Assembly: GCA_000402355.1 (NCBI GenBank)
Contig: AQRS01000039.1
Coordinates: 1-46,182 of the forward strand
Direction of reading: 5' to 3'
DNA length: 46,182 bases
From: Candidatus Iainarchaeum andersonii SCGC AAA011-E11
GTDB lineage: Archaea; Iainarchaeota; Iainarchaeia; Iainarchaeales; Iainarchaeaceae
This document shows positions 7,726 to 15,334 of the stretch, one piece after another; the stretch's first letter is position 1; every line of letters starts with the position of its first letter. The translations under genes and the position numbers were made by a program. The notes under the pieces are model-generated. The model did not search any database. It was not told the DNA's origin and saw nothing but the letters and a program-made list of their open reading frames with translations.

Positions 7726-8591
7726 CTCAAACAACCAGCCTCGCGCAAATAAAAAAATCCTTCAAAAAAAGGAAACGAGATTCGCACAAAGGCCAGAACG
7801 GAAGGGTTCTCGTAATAGGCGGCTCATCGGAACTCGCGGGCGCACCGGGCCTCGCGGCAACGGCTTCACTCGCAGCGCTAAAAGCGGGAACCGACTTGGT
7901 TACGGTCCTCGCCCCTGAAAAAGCGGGCTTCACAATAAACGCCTACTCCCCGGATTTAATCGTGAAAAAGGCTTCCGGAAAATTTTTTACCCAGAAACAC
8001 GTGAAAAAAGCACTGGGGCTGGCGGAAAAATCCGATGCCGTCATCATAGGAATGGGAATCGGCAGGGAAAAGGCCTCAATGAGGTTCTGCAGAAAATTCG
8101 TGAAAAAAAACGCGAAGCCCATCGTTATAGACGCGGATGCTCTCCGGGCATGCAAAGGGATGAAGCTCAAAGGAAACTCAATCATTACCCCGCACCAAAA
8201 CGAATTCATGGAATTCACGGGCAAAAAAATTGCGGACAAAAAAGCAGAAGAAAAAATCTTTCTGGTGAAAGAAGCCGCGAAGAGGCACAACTGCGTCGTT
8301 CTCCTGAAAGCCAAGACGCCTGAATACGCAAATGTCATTTCAGACGGAAAAAGCGTTTCCCTGAACAACACTGGGAACGCCGGAATGACAAAAGGCGGCA
8401 CGGGAGACGTTTTGGCGGGTTTGTGCGGCGCGTACATTGCGCTCGGCGCCAAACCTCTTGAAGCCGCACGAGCCGCGGCATTCGTGAACGGCAAGATAGG
8501 TGATGAACTCAAAAAGGAAATGGGCTACGGGTTCCTTGCCTCGGATTTTGTAAAAAAAATCCCGAACTGGACAAAAAAAATCCTCGAATGA
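7722..8591 (+). CDS. nnrD: ADP-dependent NAD(P)H-hydrate dehydratase
   Basis: Repairs damaged NAD(P)HX by ADP-dependent dehydration. The 289-residue ribokinase-fold protein has GRVLVIGGSSELAGAPGLAA near the start, VIDADALR, ITPHQNEF (substrate contacts) and the ATP-site motif NAGMTKGGTGDVLAGLCG near residue 223-240. Only the dehydratase half is present; the epimerase (YjeF N-terminal) half seen in many fused proteins is missing, as is also seen in some other genomes. ATG 7722 overlaps the gatE TGA by 4 bases, so translation is probably coupled, though no functional link is evident. Confidence 0.9.
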   Translation: MTQTTSLAQIKKSFKKRKRDSHKGQNGRVLVIGGSSELAGAPGLAATASLAALKAGTDLVTVLAPEKAGFTINAYSPDLIVKKASGKFFTQKHVKKALGLAEKSDAVIIGMGIGREKASMRFCRKFVKKNAKPIVIDADALRACKGMKLKGNSIITPHQNEFMEFTGKKIADKKAEEKIFLVKEAAKRHNCVVLLKAKTPEYANVISDGKSVSLNNTGNAGMTKGGTGDVLAGLCGAYIALGAKPLEAARAAAFVNGKIGDELKKEMGYGFLASDFVKKIPNWTKKILE

Positions 8592-8608
8592 ATTTATTTG
8601 GCTGCGCA

Positions 8609-9223
8609 CTAAAAAATTTTCGAGCCGATGAGCACGAACGAGGCAATTGCCGCAACAATGACAAACACGAGCATCGACAGGTCAAGGAAAACAAGCACGA
8701 TGATAGAGGCCTGGTCTCCTGAAACCCCGAAATAATTCCTTATTGCCCTGCGCAAAAGCGCTGCGCCGTAAAACTGCACGGCAATCGCGGCAATCCAGCC
8801 GATTACCGGAATCAGGAGCAGCAGGCCGGAAACAAGGTTCACGGAAGAAAACAGGGTCATTGCAATCGCATTGAAGCTGGACAAATCGTAGCTTTTTTTC
8901 GAAAAAAACGAGGCAAGGAAAAAATGCAGCGAAGCCCACACGTACGCAAACGCGAACTTGAACACAAGCGCAACCGCGGCAAGAATAACGGCAGCAACGC
9001 AGAAAATCAGCACTGAAACAATTGCCTGAACCGCGTCCGTTGAGGAGAGGATTGAGGATGCAAGCAGGAACAATGCCGATTCCGCTATGAGAAGAAGCAA
9101 AACAATTGCGAAGACCGCGGCATAGGAAATGGCGGCGCTCTTCATTGAAGGCCTGTCGAAAACGATTTTTTCAACCGGCCTAGAACCCGTGAAAACGCCG
9201 AACAAATCCCCGAAAAAAGACAT
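8609..9223 (-). CDS. Yip1-like multi-pass membrane protein
   Basis: A 204-residue protein with about five transmembrane segments (near residues 30-55, 64-90, 95-110, 127-155 and 175-200). The layout FKFAFAYVWASLHFFLA, a loop, IPVIGWIAAIAVQFYGAALL and a C-terminal hydrophobic helix recalls the Yip1/DUF1282 superfamily common in archaea. The function of such proteins is unknown; membrane remodelling or transport has been proposed for relatives. It faces away from the cupin gene at 9278, with their promoters in the 54-base gap. Confidence 0.6.
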   Translation of the reverse strand: MSFFGDLFGVFTGSRPVEKIVFDRPSMKSAAISYAAVFAIVLLLLIAESALFLLASSILSSTDAVQAIVSVLIFCVAAVILAAVALVFKFAFAYVWASLHFFLASFFSKKSYDLSSFNAIAMTLFSSVNLVSGLLLLIPVIGWIAAIAVQFYGAALLRRAIRNYFGVSGDQASIIVLVFLDLSMLVFVIVAAIASFVLIGSKIF

Positions 9224-9277
9224 ACAAAAGAATGGAAGCAGGAATAATATTTAAAGGTTTTCAGCCCAATACTAGTG

Positions 9278-9625
9278 ATGCCGAAACACAAAACTGTTCT
9301 CAAGCCGTGGGGAAAGTTCGAGGAATACGCCACAAACAAGGAATGCACCGTGAAAATAATCACCGTGAACAAGGGCGGGGTCCTTTCACTGCAGTCACAC
9401 AAAAAAAGGAAAGAGCTCTGGGTCGCTCTGGAAGAAGGCCTCACCGCGGTAATCAACGGCAAAAGAAAAAAACTGGGGAAAGGGGAAACAATTATTGTGC
9501 CGAAAAAAGCGAAGCACAGGATAATGGCCTCGCGAAAAGCGAGGTTCTTGGAAATTTCTTTCGGGCATTTTGACGAGAACGACATTACACGTTATGAGGA
9601 CATCTATTGGAGGGTGAAAAAATGA
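9278..9625 (+). CDS. Cupin protein, type II mannose-6-phosphate isomerase-like
   Basis: A 115-residue single-domain cupin resembling the C-terminal half of bifunctional mannose-1-phosphate guanylyltransferase/mannose-6-phosphate isomerases: KPWGKFEEY at the start, GGVLSLQSHKKRKELWVALEEG (metal-binding His/Glu region), GETIIVPKKAKHRI and FLEISFG. Mannose-6-phosphate isomerase activity or sugar binding is plausible. ATTTAAAGG at 9248-9256 is a TATA box about 25 bases before ATG 9278, favouring that start over the GTG at 9275. The stop overlaps the next ATG. Confidence 0.8.
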   Translation: MPKHKTVLKPWGKFEEYATNKECTVKIITVNKGGVLSLQSHKKRKELWVALEEGLTAVINGKRKKLGKGETIIVPKKAKHRIMASRKARFLEISFGHFDENDITRYEDIYWRVKK

Positions 9626-9900
9626 TCTTTGGCTTCATGAAAGGAACAGCAGGAGGAATAGCAGGAGCAATACTCGGAATCGGGGTCGTGATAATAGGGA
9701 TACTCGCAATATTCTTATTCGCGATAATCGGCTCCGTGATAGGCGCAATAACCGGATTCATGCTGCAGATATTCCCGATAATCGGGCCGCTCACTGTGAA
9801 GGGCTTCCAGCAGTTCGGAATCTCGATTCCAAACCTCGCGGCAATCGGCGCGGCATTGGGATTCATTGCGGGATTCTTCAAGCAGAACTTCAACAAGTGA
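9622..9900 (+). CDS. Small Gly/Ile-rich membrane protein
   Basis: A 92-residue, very hydrophobic protein with two to three membrane helices (GGIAGAILGIGVVIIGILAI and the IGSVIGAITGFML region) and a short amphipathic end (FFKQNFNK). I do not recognise the family. ATG 9622 is preceded by GGAGGGTGA at the correct distance and overlaps the cupin stop (ATGA); the upstream TTG at 9607 would place the ribosome site inside the gene. Translational coupling to the cupin suggests a shared operon only. Confidence 0.65.
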   Translation: MIFGFMKGTAGGIAGAILGIGVVIIGILAIFLFAIIGSVIGAITGFMLQIFPIIGPLTVKGFQQFGISIPNLAAIGAALGFIAGFFKQNFNK

Positions 9901-9925
9901 AAAATCCGCAAAACAAATTGCGTGG

Positions 9926-10129
9926 CTAAATCAGTCCCTTAGCCATCTTCTTGGCTTTTCGGAGGCACTTCACGTGCCAGTACTGCCCCGCCCACTTCTT
10001 TTCCGTTCCCGGGTTGCCGCACAAAGAGCAGGCCTGAGAGTATTTGCCCTCTTTCGCGGAAGAAGCGGCATCGTTTTTTTTCTCTTCTTTTTCCTCTTTT
10101 TTACCGAACAAATTCCCGAGCAAACCCAT
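9926..10129 (-). CDS. Small zinc-ribbon-like protein
   Basis: A 67-residue protein with a charged linker (KKEEKEEKKND) followed by a probable zinc site, CSLCGNPG ... WAGQYWHVKCLRKAKK, made of CxxC and HxxC. The N-terminal MGLLGNLFGKK is a short amphipathic segment that could touch the membrane. I chose the ATG at 10129 rather than 10144, since MGLLGNLFGKK is the more natural beginning. Function unknown. It is convergent with the small membrane protein and divergent from the GTPase. Confidence 0.6.
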   Translation of the reverse strand: MGLLGNLFGKKEEKEEKKNDAASSAKEGKYSQACSLCGNPGTEKKWAGQYWHVKCLRKAKKMAKGLI

Positions 10130-10182
10130 ATTAAAGGAAAACAAGTCGAACCTATTTAATCCTTTCCGAATCTAATTCTTGA

Positions 10183-11379
10183 ATGATTATAGGAGTTGTG
10201 GGAAAGCCGAGCTCCGGCAAAAGCACATTCTTCAACGCGGCAACGATGCAGGACGTGCCAATGGCTGCATACCCATTCACGACCATCGAGGCGAACAAGG
10301 CAATAGGATTTGTGAGGGTTGAATGCGCTGACAAGGATTTTGGAGTGCAGTGCAACCCGCGCACGGGCTTCTGCCACAACCACATACGATTTGTCCCCGT
10401 TGAATTGATTGATGTCGCGGGCCTTGTTCCCGGCGCCCATGAAGGAAAAGGGCGCGGAAACCAGTTCCTCTCGGATTTGTCAAGGGCAAGCGTCCTGATT
10501 CACGTGGTTGACGCCGCAGGCGCAACCAATGAAAAGGGCGACGCGGTTCCGGCCGGGACGCACGACCCATTGAAGGACATTGAGTTCCTCGAGGAGGAAA
10601 TAGATTTGTGGTTTTTGGGGATAATTGAAAAAAACTGGGCAAAATTCGCGAAAAGCATGTTCGAATCCAAAACAAAAATGATTGAAGTGATGTCGCAGAA
10701 CCTCTCAGGAATCGGGGCTACCCCAGCAAACATAGAGTACGCAATGCTCCACACAAGCCTCACGGAAAAAAAGCTCTCGGAATGGAGCGAGGAGGACCAA
10801 ATGCGCTTCGCAAAGACATTCCGCAAAAAATCCAAGCCCATCGTTGTTGCCGCGAACAAAATGGACATTCCGCAGGCGCGGGACAACATAAAGAGATTAA
10901 AGGAAAAATACCCCGACATGACAATAATTCCCTGCTCCGGAATCGCGGAACTCACGCTTAAGCGCGCCGCGAAAGAAGGCGCGATAGATTATGTTCAGGG
11001 CAGCAAGAGTTTCGAGGCGAAAAAAGAGCTGAGCGAAAAGCAGAAGCAGGGCCTCGATTACATACGCAAAAATGTTCTCGAGGTTTACGGCGGAACAGGA
11101 GTTCAGGAAGTGCTTGAAACCTCGGTCTTCGATTTGCTCGGATACATAGCGATTTTCCCGGGCGGAACGAAAAAACTTTCCGACCAATTCGGCAACGTTC
11201 TGCCGGACTGCTTTCTCCTCCCCCAAAAATCAACCGCGCTGGATTTCGCTTTCGCGCTTCACACTGACTTCGGCAAGCACTTCATAAAAGCGATTAACGT
11301 GAAAACGCGGCAGCTAATCGGAAAGGAACATGAATTGCAGAACCGTGACGTGATAGAGATAGTGCACGGCGCGAAGTGA
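10183..11379 (+). CDS. OBG/YchF-family GTP-binding protein (archaeal Ygr210-like)
   Basis: A 398-residue TRAFAC-class P-loop NTPase. G1 is GKPSSGKSTF (residues 7-16), the effector region YPFTTIEANKAIGFV, G3 DVAGLVPGAHEGKGRGN, and G4 AANKMD in the middle. It carries a helical insertion (residues 120-200) and ends in a TGS domain (TALDFAFALHTDFGKHFIKAINVKTRQL ... DVIEIVHG). This layout fits the YchF/Ygr210 branch found in archaea and eukaryotes, ribosome-associated NTPases of poorly known role. NKMD in G4 favours GTP. A row of T-rich tracts follows the stop. Confidence 0.9.
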   Translation: MIIGVVGKPSSGKSTFFNAATMQDVPMAAYPFTTIEANKAIGFVRVECADKDFGVQCNPRTGFCHNHIRFVPVELIDVAGLVPGAHEGKGRGNQFLSDLSRASVLIHVVDAAGATNEKGDAVPAGTHDPLKDIEFLEEEIDLWFLGIIEKNWAKFAKSMFESKTKMIEVMSQNLSGIGATPANIEYAMLHTSLTEKKLSEWSEEDQMRFAKTFRKKSKPIVVAANKMDIPQARDNIKRLKEKYPDMTIIPCSGIAELTLKRAAKEGAIDYVQGSKSFEAKKELSEKQKQGLDYIRKNVLEVYGGTGVQEVLETSVFDLLGYIAIFPGGTKKLSDQFGNVLPDCFLLPQKSTALDFAFALHTDFGKHFIKAINVKTRQLIGKEHELQNRDVIEIVHGAK

Positions 11380-11402
11380 AAGCTTAGAAAACAATTCCAC
11401 AC

Positions 11403-11531
11403 TTTTCTTTTTGATACAGGCCCCGCACTTTTTCTTTTGGCACAACTTACGCCCTTTTCTTTTTTGGTACTGATTTTTACATTTTTCTTTTTGGTACAGC
11501 TTTTTCTTTTTGTGTCAACAAAAAGAAAAAG
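11403..11531. repeat. Five degenerate T-rich direct repeats and a 14-bp hairpin
   Basis: Units near 11403, 11429, 11455, 11482 and 11501 share TTTTCTTTTTGGTACAG with changes, at a pitch of about 26 bases (19 for the last). The final unit folds with its inverse: CTTTTTCTTTTTGT at 11500-11513 and ACAAAAAGAAAAAG at 11518-11531. On the plus strand the U-tracts would terminate the GTPase transcript. The region is also the 3' flank of the minus-strand tRNA-Gln. A similar TTTTCTTTTTAGTGCAG is at 13055-13071. Confidence 0.55.
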
Positions 11532-11534
11532 GTG

Positions 11535-11607
11535 TAGCCCCAGCCGGATTCGAACCGACGTCCGCAGGTCCAAAGCCTGCTATCCTTGGCCACTAGACGA
11601 TGGGGCT
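11535..11607 (-). tRNA. tRNA-Gln (UUG)
   Basis: The reverse complement folds as a complete 73-base tRNA. The acceptor is AGCCCCA/TGGGGCT, the anticodon stem GCAGG/CCTGC with loop CTTTGGA (anticodon TTG), and the T arm GTCGG-TTCGAAT-CCGGC. The discriminator is A and CCA is not encoded. The A1-U72 pair is the feature archaeal GatDE is known to recognise on tRNA-Gln, consistent with gatD and gatE in this window. No intron. Confidence 0.95.
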
Positions 11608-11691
11608 ATTGGCTCTAAAAGCCCAAAAAAGGCTATTTAAACAAGAATTCGACCATAGGGTTTTTAACGGAATTCAACTCCAATTTTTGCC

Positions 11692-12447
11692 ATGAGAAGC
11701 CCATTGGATTTGCTGCAGGAATCGTTTTCGCTCGCACTGAAAACGCCGGCAATCATTTTTACCGTGATTTACATTGTAATAGCCCTTTTATCAATCCTCG
11801 CGGTTGCCACAATCGGCGCGGTAATCGCGCTTGCCGGAATATTCGTGCTTGCGCTCATAAACAACCTCACACTGAACATAGTTGCCACCATCGGGGCGCT
11901 CGCAGTCGCCGCGGCAATAATTGTTATCCTGGATGCAGTGTTCAAAATAATTTTTTACAGGGGCCTCCACCAGGTTTCAAAAAAAGGTTCGCACGACTTT
12001 TCCGAAATCAGGGACACAATAATCAAGAGAATCGGGCCATTGATAGTGTTCAACCTCGTAATGCTCGTGCTGGTTCTGCTCCTCAGCGCGATAATAGCGG
12101 TTCCGCTTTACTTCCTTCTCCATAAAATAGGAATCGCAATTGCAATAGTGCTCATAGGAGCCATAGTGTTTTTGGCTTCGCCACTTTTCATAATAGGCGT
12201 GCCGCTCATCGTCCTCGAGAACGAGGGCGCCCTCACATCGCTGGGCATCACAATAAGGACAGGCCTCGCAAACTACCTCTTCAACATCACGTCGATAGCG
12301 CTGCTGGCTATAGTGTGCTTCATAACGGTGCTGATTTCACTCATACCCCTAATCGGGTGGGCAATAGCATTCCTTGCCGCGATATTCGAGGGAATTTATT
12401 TAATAAGGATTTACGAGGAAAACAGGCAAAGAGCCTACAGGGCCTGA
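11692..12447 (+). CDS. Multi-pass membrane protein of unknown function
   Basis: A 251-residue protein with about six transmembrane helices. Its N-terminus, MRSPLDLLQESFSLALKTPAIIF, is an amphipathic lead-in typical of small archaeal membrane proteins related to the DUF4013/glycerophosphoryl diester phosphodiesterase membrane-domain group. A cytoplasmic loop, SKKGSHDFSEIRDTIIKRIGP, lies near residue 97-117, and the end is charged (RIYEENRQRAYRA). No catalytic motif is visible. It stands alone between two tRNA genes. Confidence 0.6.
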   Translation: MRSPLDLLQESFSLALKTPAIIFTVIYIVIALLSILAVATIGAVIALAGIFVLALINNLTLNIVATIGALAVAAAIIVILDAVFKIIFYRGLHQVSKKGSHDFSEIRDTIIKRIGPLIVFNLVMLVLVLLLSAIIAVPLYFLLHKIGIAIAIVLIGAIVFLASPLFIIGVPLIVLENEGALTSLGITIRTGLANYLFNITSIALLAIVCFITVLISLIPLIGWAIAFLAAIFEGIYLIRIYEENRQRAYRA

Positions 12448-12536
12448 AAAGCGCCTTTTTGCCAAAACCGGCTTTGTTAAGTGCTTTTAAAAAATTTGCG
12501 GGGCACAAGCTTTTTCTGAGAATTAAAGCATGCTTT

Positions 12537-12611
12537 GGGAGGGTAGCTCAGCCTGGTTAGAGCACACGACTGATAATCGTGTGGTCGTGAGTTCAAATCT
12601 CACCCTTCCCA
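12537..12611 (+). tRNA. tRNA-Ile (GAU)
   Basis: A complete 75-base tRNA: acceptor GGGAGGG/CCTTCCC with one G-U pair, D arm GCTCAGCCTGGTTAGAGC, anticodon stem CACGA/TCGTG with loop CTGATAA (anticodon GAT), T arm GTGAG-TTCAAAT-CTCAC, discriminator A. CCA is not encoded and there is no intron. Confidence 0.95.
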
Positions 12612-12635
12612 TACAATTAAGTTATTGGAAAAAAC

Positions 12636-13046
12636 ATGTACTTTATGGCTCTGAAAAGGAAATGGCCCAGAGGAAGGGTGGCGGCCCACTTATTCAACAT
12701 GTTCCCGGAATTCTCTCAAAAGGAAATAGCAAAAGCCCTGAAAATAAGGGACTCGGCAGTAAGCATGAGCCTTGACAAAACAAACCCTGCAAGGGGCTAT
12801 ACGCGAAAACAGGCACGGGCACGCATGATAGCGAGGGCCGCGCAGCTGTACTCATCAGGAACCCACAACGCCAAGCAGATTGGCGAAGTTCTTGGAAGAG
12901 AATTCAGGGGCGGAAGAACTTTTTCGCGGCAGTACATTGAGCAATTCCTGACGAATGAAAAATACCGGGCGCACTGGCCCGAAAGCTTCAGGTACGCTCC
13001 GGCAAAAAGGACAAGAACACCCAGCAAGAAAAGAATGGCGGCATAA
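12636..13046 (+). CDS. Basic HTH-containing protein, unknown family
   Basis: A 136-residue, strongly basic protein. FSQKEIAKALKIRDSAVSMSL (near residue 26-46) looks like a helix-turn-helix, and a second possible one, HNAKQIGEVLGREFRG...FSRQYIEQFL, lies near residues 77-105. The end (PAKRTRTPSKKRMAA) is a basic tail. DNA binding is likely; the family is not recognised. ATG 12645 is an alternative start that would fit an AATTAAGT promoter element near 12615 better. It begins 25 bases after tRNA-Ile, a position often taken by integrated elements, but no attachment-site repeat is visible. Confidence 0.6.
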   Translation: MYFMALKRKWPRGRVAAHLFNMFPEFSQKEIAKALKIRDSAVSMSLDKTNPARGYTRKQARARMIARAAQLYSSGTHNAKQIGEVLGREFRGGRTFSRQYIEQFLTNEKYRAHWPESFRYAPAKRTRTPSKKRMAA

Positions 13047-13112
13047 TGATTGGCCTCTTTTCTTTTTAGTGCAGGTTTCAGCAGAATCAAAGATTCTGCG
13101 AGAAAGTGCAAT

Positions 13113-13649
13113 TCAAATTTCCTCTTCCCAGATTTCAACGAAGTTATTAACGACCTCGTCGAGGAAGCTGCGCCTGTAATTCACGAGCACGTCAGCCACG
13201 CGCTGCTTGTCAACAACCTTGAAGTAGGTTTTCCTTCCGCGCCTCGATTTTTCGAGGACATTCGCTTCAACAAGCTTCTCGAGATGCCACGAGGTGGTTG
13301 AAGGGCTCAAAGAAATTTCCCTTGAAATCGCGGAATTGTTCGCGAATCTCCTCTGCATCAGGAAAACGACTATTCGGCGCATGCTCTCCTGCCTGAGGAC
13401 GGCCATCAAATCCATTTCCCCAAACTCCTGCCGCACCAGGTAATAGCGCAGGAATTTTGTTTCGCGCTCGGTCTTGAGCAGGTGCTTTTTCTGGAGAAAA
13501 TCAAGATGATACTGCAGTGCGCCCGTGGCAATGCCTACCCTACGCTGGAGCTCGCGGAAATGAAGGCCGGGATTTTTTTTTATGGTGCCATAGATTTTTT
13601 TGCGGATGTCCAGCTGCAAAGCGCCTTCAAGTTCATCCACACTAATCAC
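13113..13649 (-). CDS. Transcriptional regulator with two winged-helix domains
   Basis: A 178-residue protein with two tandem wHTH domains. The first is IRKKIYGTIKKNPGLHFRELQRRVGIATGALQYHLDFLQKKHLL (residues 15-58). The second is SMRRIVVFLMQRRFANNSAISREISLSPSTTSWHLEKLVEANVLEKS (residues 90-135), followed by a C-terminal helix. This matches the archaeal two-HTH regulators of the COG3398 type, with ArsR-like domains. The start is a GTG at 13649 whose G is the last base of the upstream TAG stop, so it is translationally coupled to the membrane protein gene at 13649-14050. Confidence 0.85.
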   Translation of the reverse strand: MISVDELEGALQLDIRKKIYGTIKKNPGLHFRELQRRVGIATGALQYHLDFLQKKHLLKTERETKFLRYYLVRQEFGEMDLMAVLRQESMRRIVVFLMQRRFANNSAISREISLSPSTTSWHLEKLVEANVLEKSRRGRKTYFKVVDKQRVADVLVNYRRSFLDEVVNNFVEIWEEEI

Positions 13650-14050
13650 TAATCCTTGGGCTCTTTCTCAAAAATCCTGTTCCATGATTTCCTGTAAAAA
13701 AGCGCCCCGAAAAGCGAAAGCATTATGCCGAGCTCGAAAATGTTTTCAGAAGCCTCGGAAAGGAAGTTCCCCGGGGAAATGAAAAGGTCAAGCACCTGTA
13801 TGAGCCACTTGAGGCTGAAGAGGAAAAACGCGAGCGAAACCAGGAGCATCCTCTTTGATTTTGAGCGCGAGTACGCGAGGAGCGAAACCACGAAAATCGA
13901 AAGCGCAAGGAGGAAAACAATCCACTTCACGGGCTCATTGATTTCCTCGGCAAAATTGGAAACCGGCCTCAATGCATCCCATGGCTGTGCTTCCGCGTGA
14001 GCCAGCAGTGGCATGAGCGAAACAGAAAGTGCAACCAAAGCCTTCTTCAT
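13649..14050 (-). CDS. Small membrane protein with signal peptide, coupled to the wHTH regulator
   Basis: A 133-residue protein with a cleavable-looking signal peptide (MKKALVALSVSLMPLLAHAEA), a short external region, and then three hydrophobic segments (VKWIVFLLALSIFVVSLLAY, MLLVSLAFFLFSLKWLIQVL and LGIMLSLFGALFYR) with a charged end. I do not recognise the family. The downstream two-HTH regulator overlaps it by one base. Pairs of a membrane protein and a wHTH protein are common in archaea, and a membrane-linked sensor or regulator pair is a reasonable guess. Confidence 0.65.
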   Translation of the reverse strand: MKKALVALSVSLMPLLAHAEAQPWDALRPVSNFAEEINEPVKWIVFLLALSIFVVSLLAYSRSKSKRMLLVSLAFFLFSLKWLIQVLDLFISPGNFLSEASENIFELGIMLSLFGALFYRKSWNRIFEKEPKD

Positions 14051-14240
14051 TCAAAACCACTGCTACAAAGAAAAACCAAAAAGAAGAAAAAAAGGAAAGA
14101 AAGGGAGGCGTGAGGTGAACAATCCTGACTTTCATTAATCTATAACAAATGCGGCCCCGCCTTTATAAATCAATTTTGGTACAACAACGATAAACCGTAT
14201 AGATAATGTACATTATTGGGTGTTTTAGCCAAACCAAACA

Positions 14241-14292
14241 ATTAACACCAAATTAAGCTAAACCACCTATTTTTATAGGTTTTGGTGTTAAT
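14241..14292 (+). promoter_or_regulatory. 12-bp perfect inverted repeat around the TATA box of the fic gene
   Basis: ATTAACACCAAA at 14241-14252 and TTTGGTGTTAAT at 14281-14292 are perfect inverted copies. Between them ACCTAT at 14265-14270 and ATAGGT at 14275-14280 form an inner stem holding a TATA-like CTATTTTTATAG. The fic ATG is at 14300, about 25 bases after the TATA centre. The layout suggests a repressor operator or a structure that gates transcription. Confidence 0.5.
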
Positions 14293-14299
14293 AACTTTT

Positions 14300-15277
14300 A
14301 TGTTTGTTTCAAAACGAAGGATTGGCGGAAAAGACTACTTTTACCTAGAAGACAGGGTAAACGGGAAACGCATCAGCATTTCACTGGGAAGAAAAGAAAA
14401 GGCCCGGGGCAACATTGAAAGCGCATTTGATGAATTAACCCAAAAAACAGCCTTGGAAAAGCTGAAAATTTCACAAAAAAAATTCAAAACAAGCATATTG
14501 TCAATTAGTGAGCAGCTGACACTCGAAAGGTTAAAGGTCGATTATGAACATTTACAGGATTTTTTCCCCCAGAGCTTTAAGGCGTTCAAGGAAGACGAGT
14601 TCGTAAGATACGCCCAAGGAAGCGCATCCGTCGAAGGAAACTCCCTGACACAGCAAGAGGCAGCATTGGTCTTGGGAAAAGGAATGGCAATTTCGGGAAA
14701 AAAAATCGAGGAAATACGGGAAATAGAAAACATGAAACTCGCAGCAGAGGTTTCAGGAAAACTCACGGAAGTAAACGAAAGAAATATAAAAAAAATCCAC
14801 CTAGCAATAATGAAAGGATTTGATGAAAAAACTCCTGGAGAATACAGGACGGGCCCAATGTTCATCACCGCATCCGAAGTTAAACCGCCATCAGCCGACA
14901 AAATCAAAAAAGAGATGAATGCACTTTTTGAATGGCTTGAAAAAAATAAAAACGAAATTTACCCCGTGGAACTGGCATCGGAATTCCACGCACGCTTCGA
15001 GCAAATCCACCCGTTCAATGACGGCAACGGGAGAACGGGCAGGGAAATACTCAACACAATGCTCAGGCTTTATAAATATCCAAGGGCAATAATAAACCTA
15101 GAAAACCGGGAAAGCTATATCGCACTTCTTGAAAGAGTGCAAATAAATAATGAATACGGCAAATTTTCAAAATTTATTTATCTCTGCCTCGAAAAAAGGG
15201 CACACGAAATAGGAAAAATAATTACAGAAAACAAAAAAGCAATTCTCGAAAACTTAACAGAAAAAGTGAGTGTTTAG
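14300..15277 (+). CDS. Fic-domain protein (probable AMP-transferase)
   Basis: Fic enzymes transfer AMP or related groups to protein side chains. The 325-residue product has the complete catalytic loop HPFNDGNGRTGR (near residues 240-251) and, upstream near residue 110, SASVEGN, which matches the inhibitory motif S/TxxxE(G/N) of class II Fic proteins; the enzyme is thus probably self-inhibited. The 100-residue N-terminus is basic, begins KRRIGGKDYFYLEDR and may contact a substrate or nucleic acid. ATG 14300 fits the TATA box inside the inverted repeat. The neighbourhood (mobile repeat, unusual small genes, AT-rich flanks) looks accessory. Confidence 0.9.
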   Translation: MFVSKRRIGGKDYFYLEDRVNGKRISISLGRKEKARGNIESAFDELTQKTALEKLKISQKKFKTSILSISEQLTLERLKVDYEHLQDFFPQSFKAFKEDEFVRYAQGSASVEGNSLTQQEAALVLGKGMAISGKKIEEIREIENMKLAAEVSGKLTEVNERNIKKIHLAIMKGFDEKTPGEYRTGPMFITASEVKPPSADKIKKEMNALFEWLEKNKNEIYPVELASEFHARFEQIHPFNDGNGRTGREILNTMLRLYKYPRAIINLENRESYIALLERVQINNEYGKFSKFIYLCLEKRAHEIGKIITENKKAILENLTEKVSV

Positions 15278-15334
15278 CAGGAACGCACCAAAAGAATTTA
15301 TAACCGTGAAAACGTGTTTTAATAGGTTTTGCCA

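Noticed and set aside
6342..7787. Several 160-300-codon minus-strand frames opposite gatE
   Set aside because: gatE is unambiguous; these frames are Ser/Phe-rich complements of its codons.
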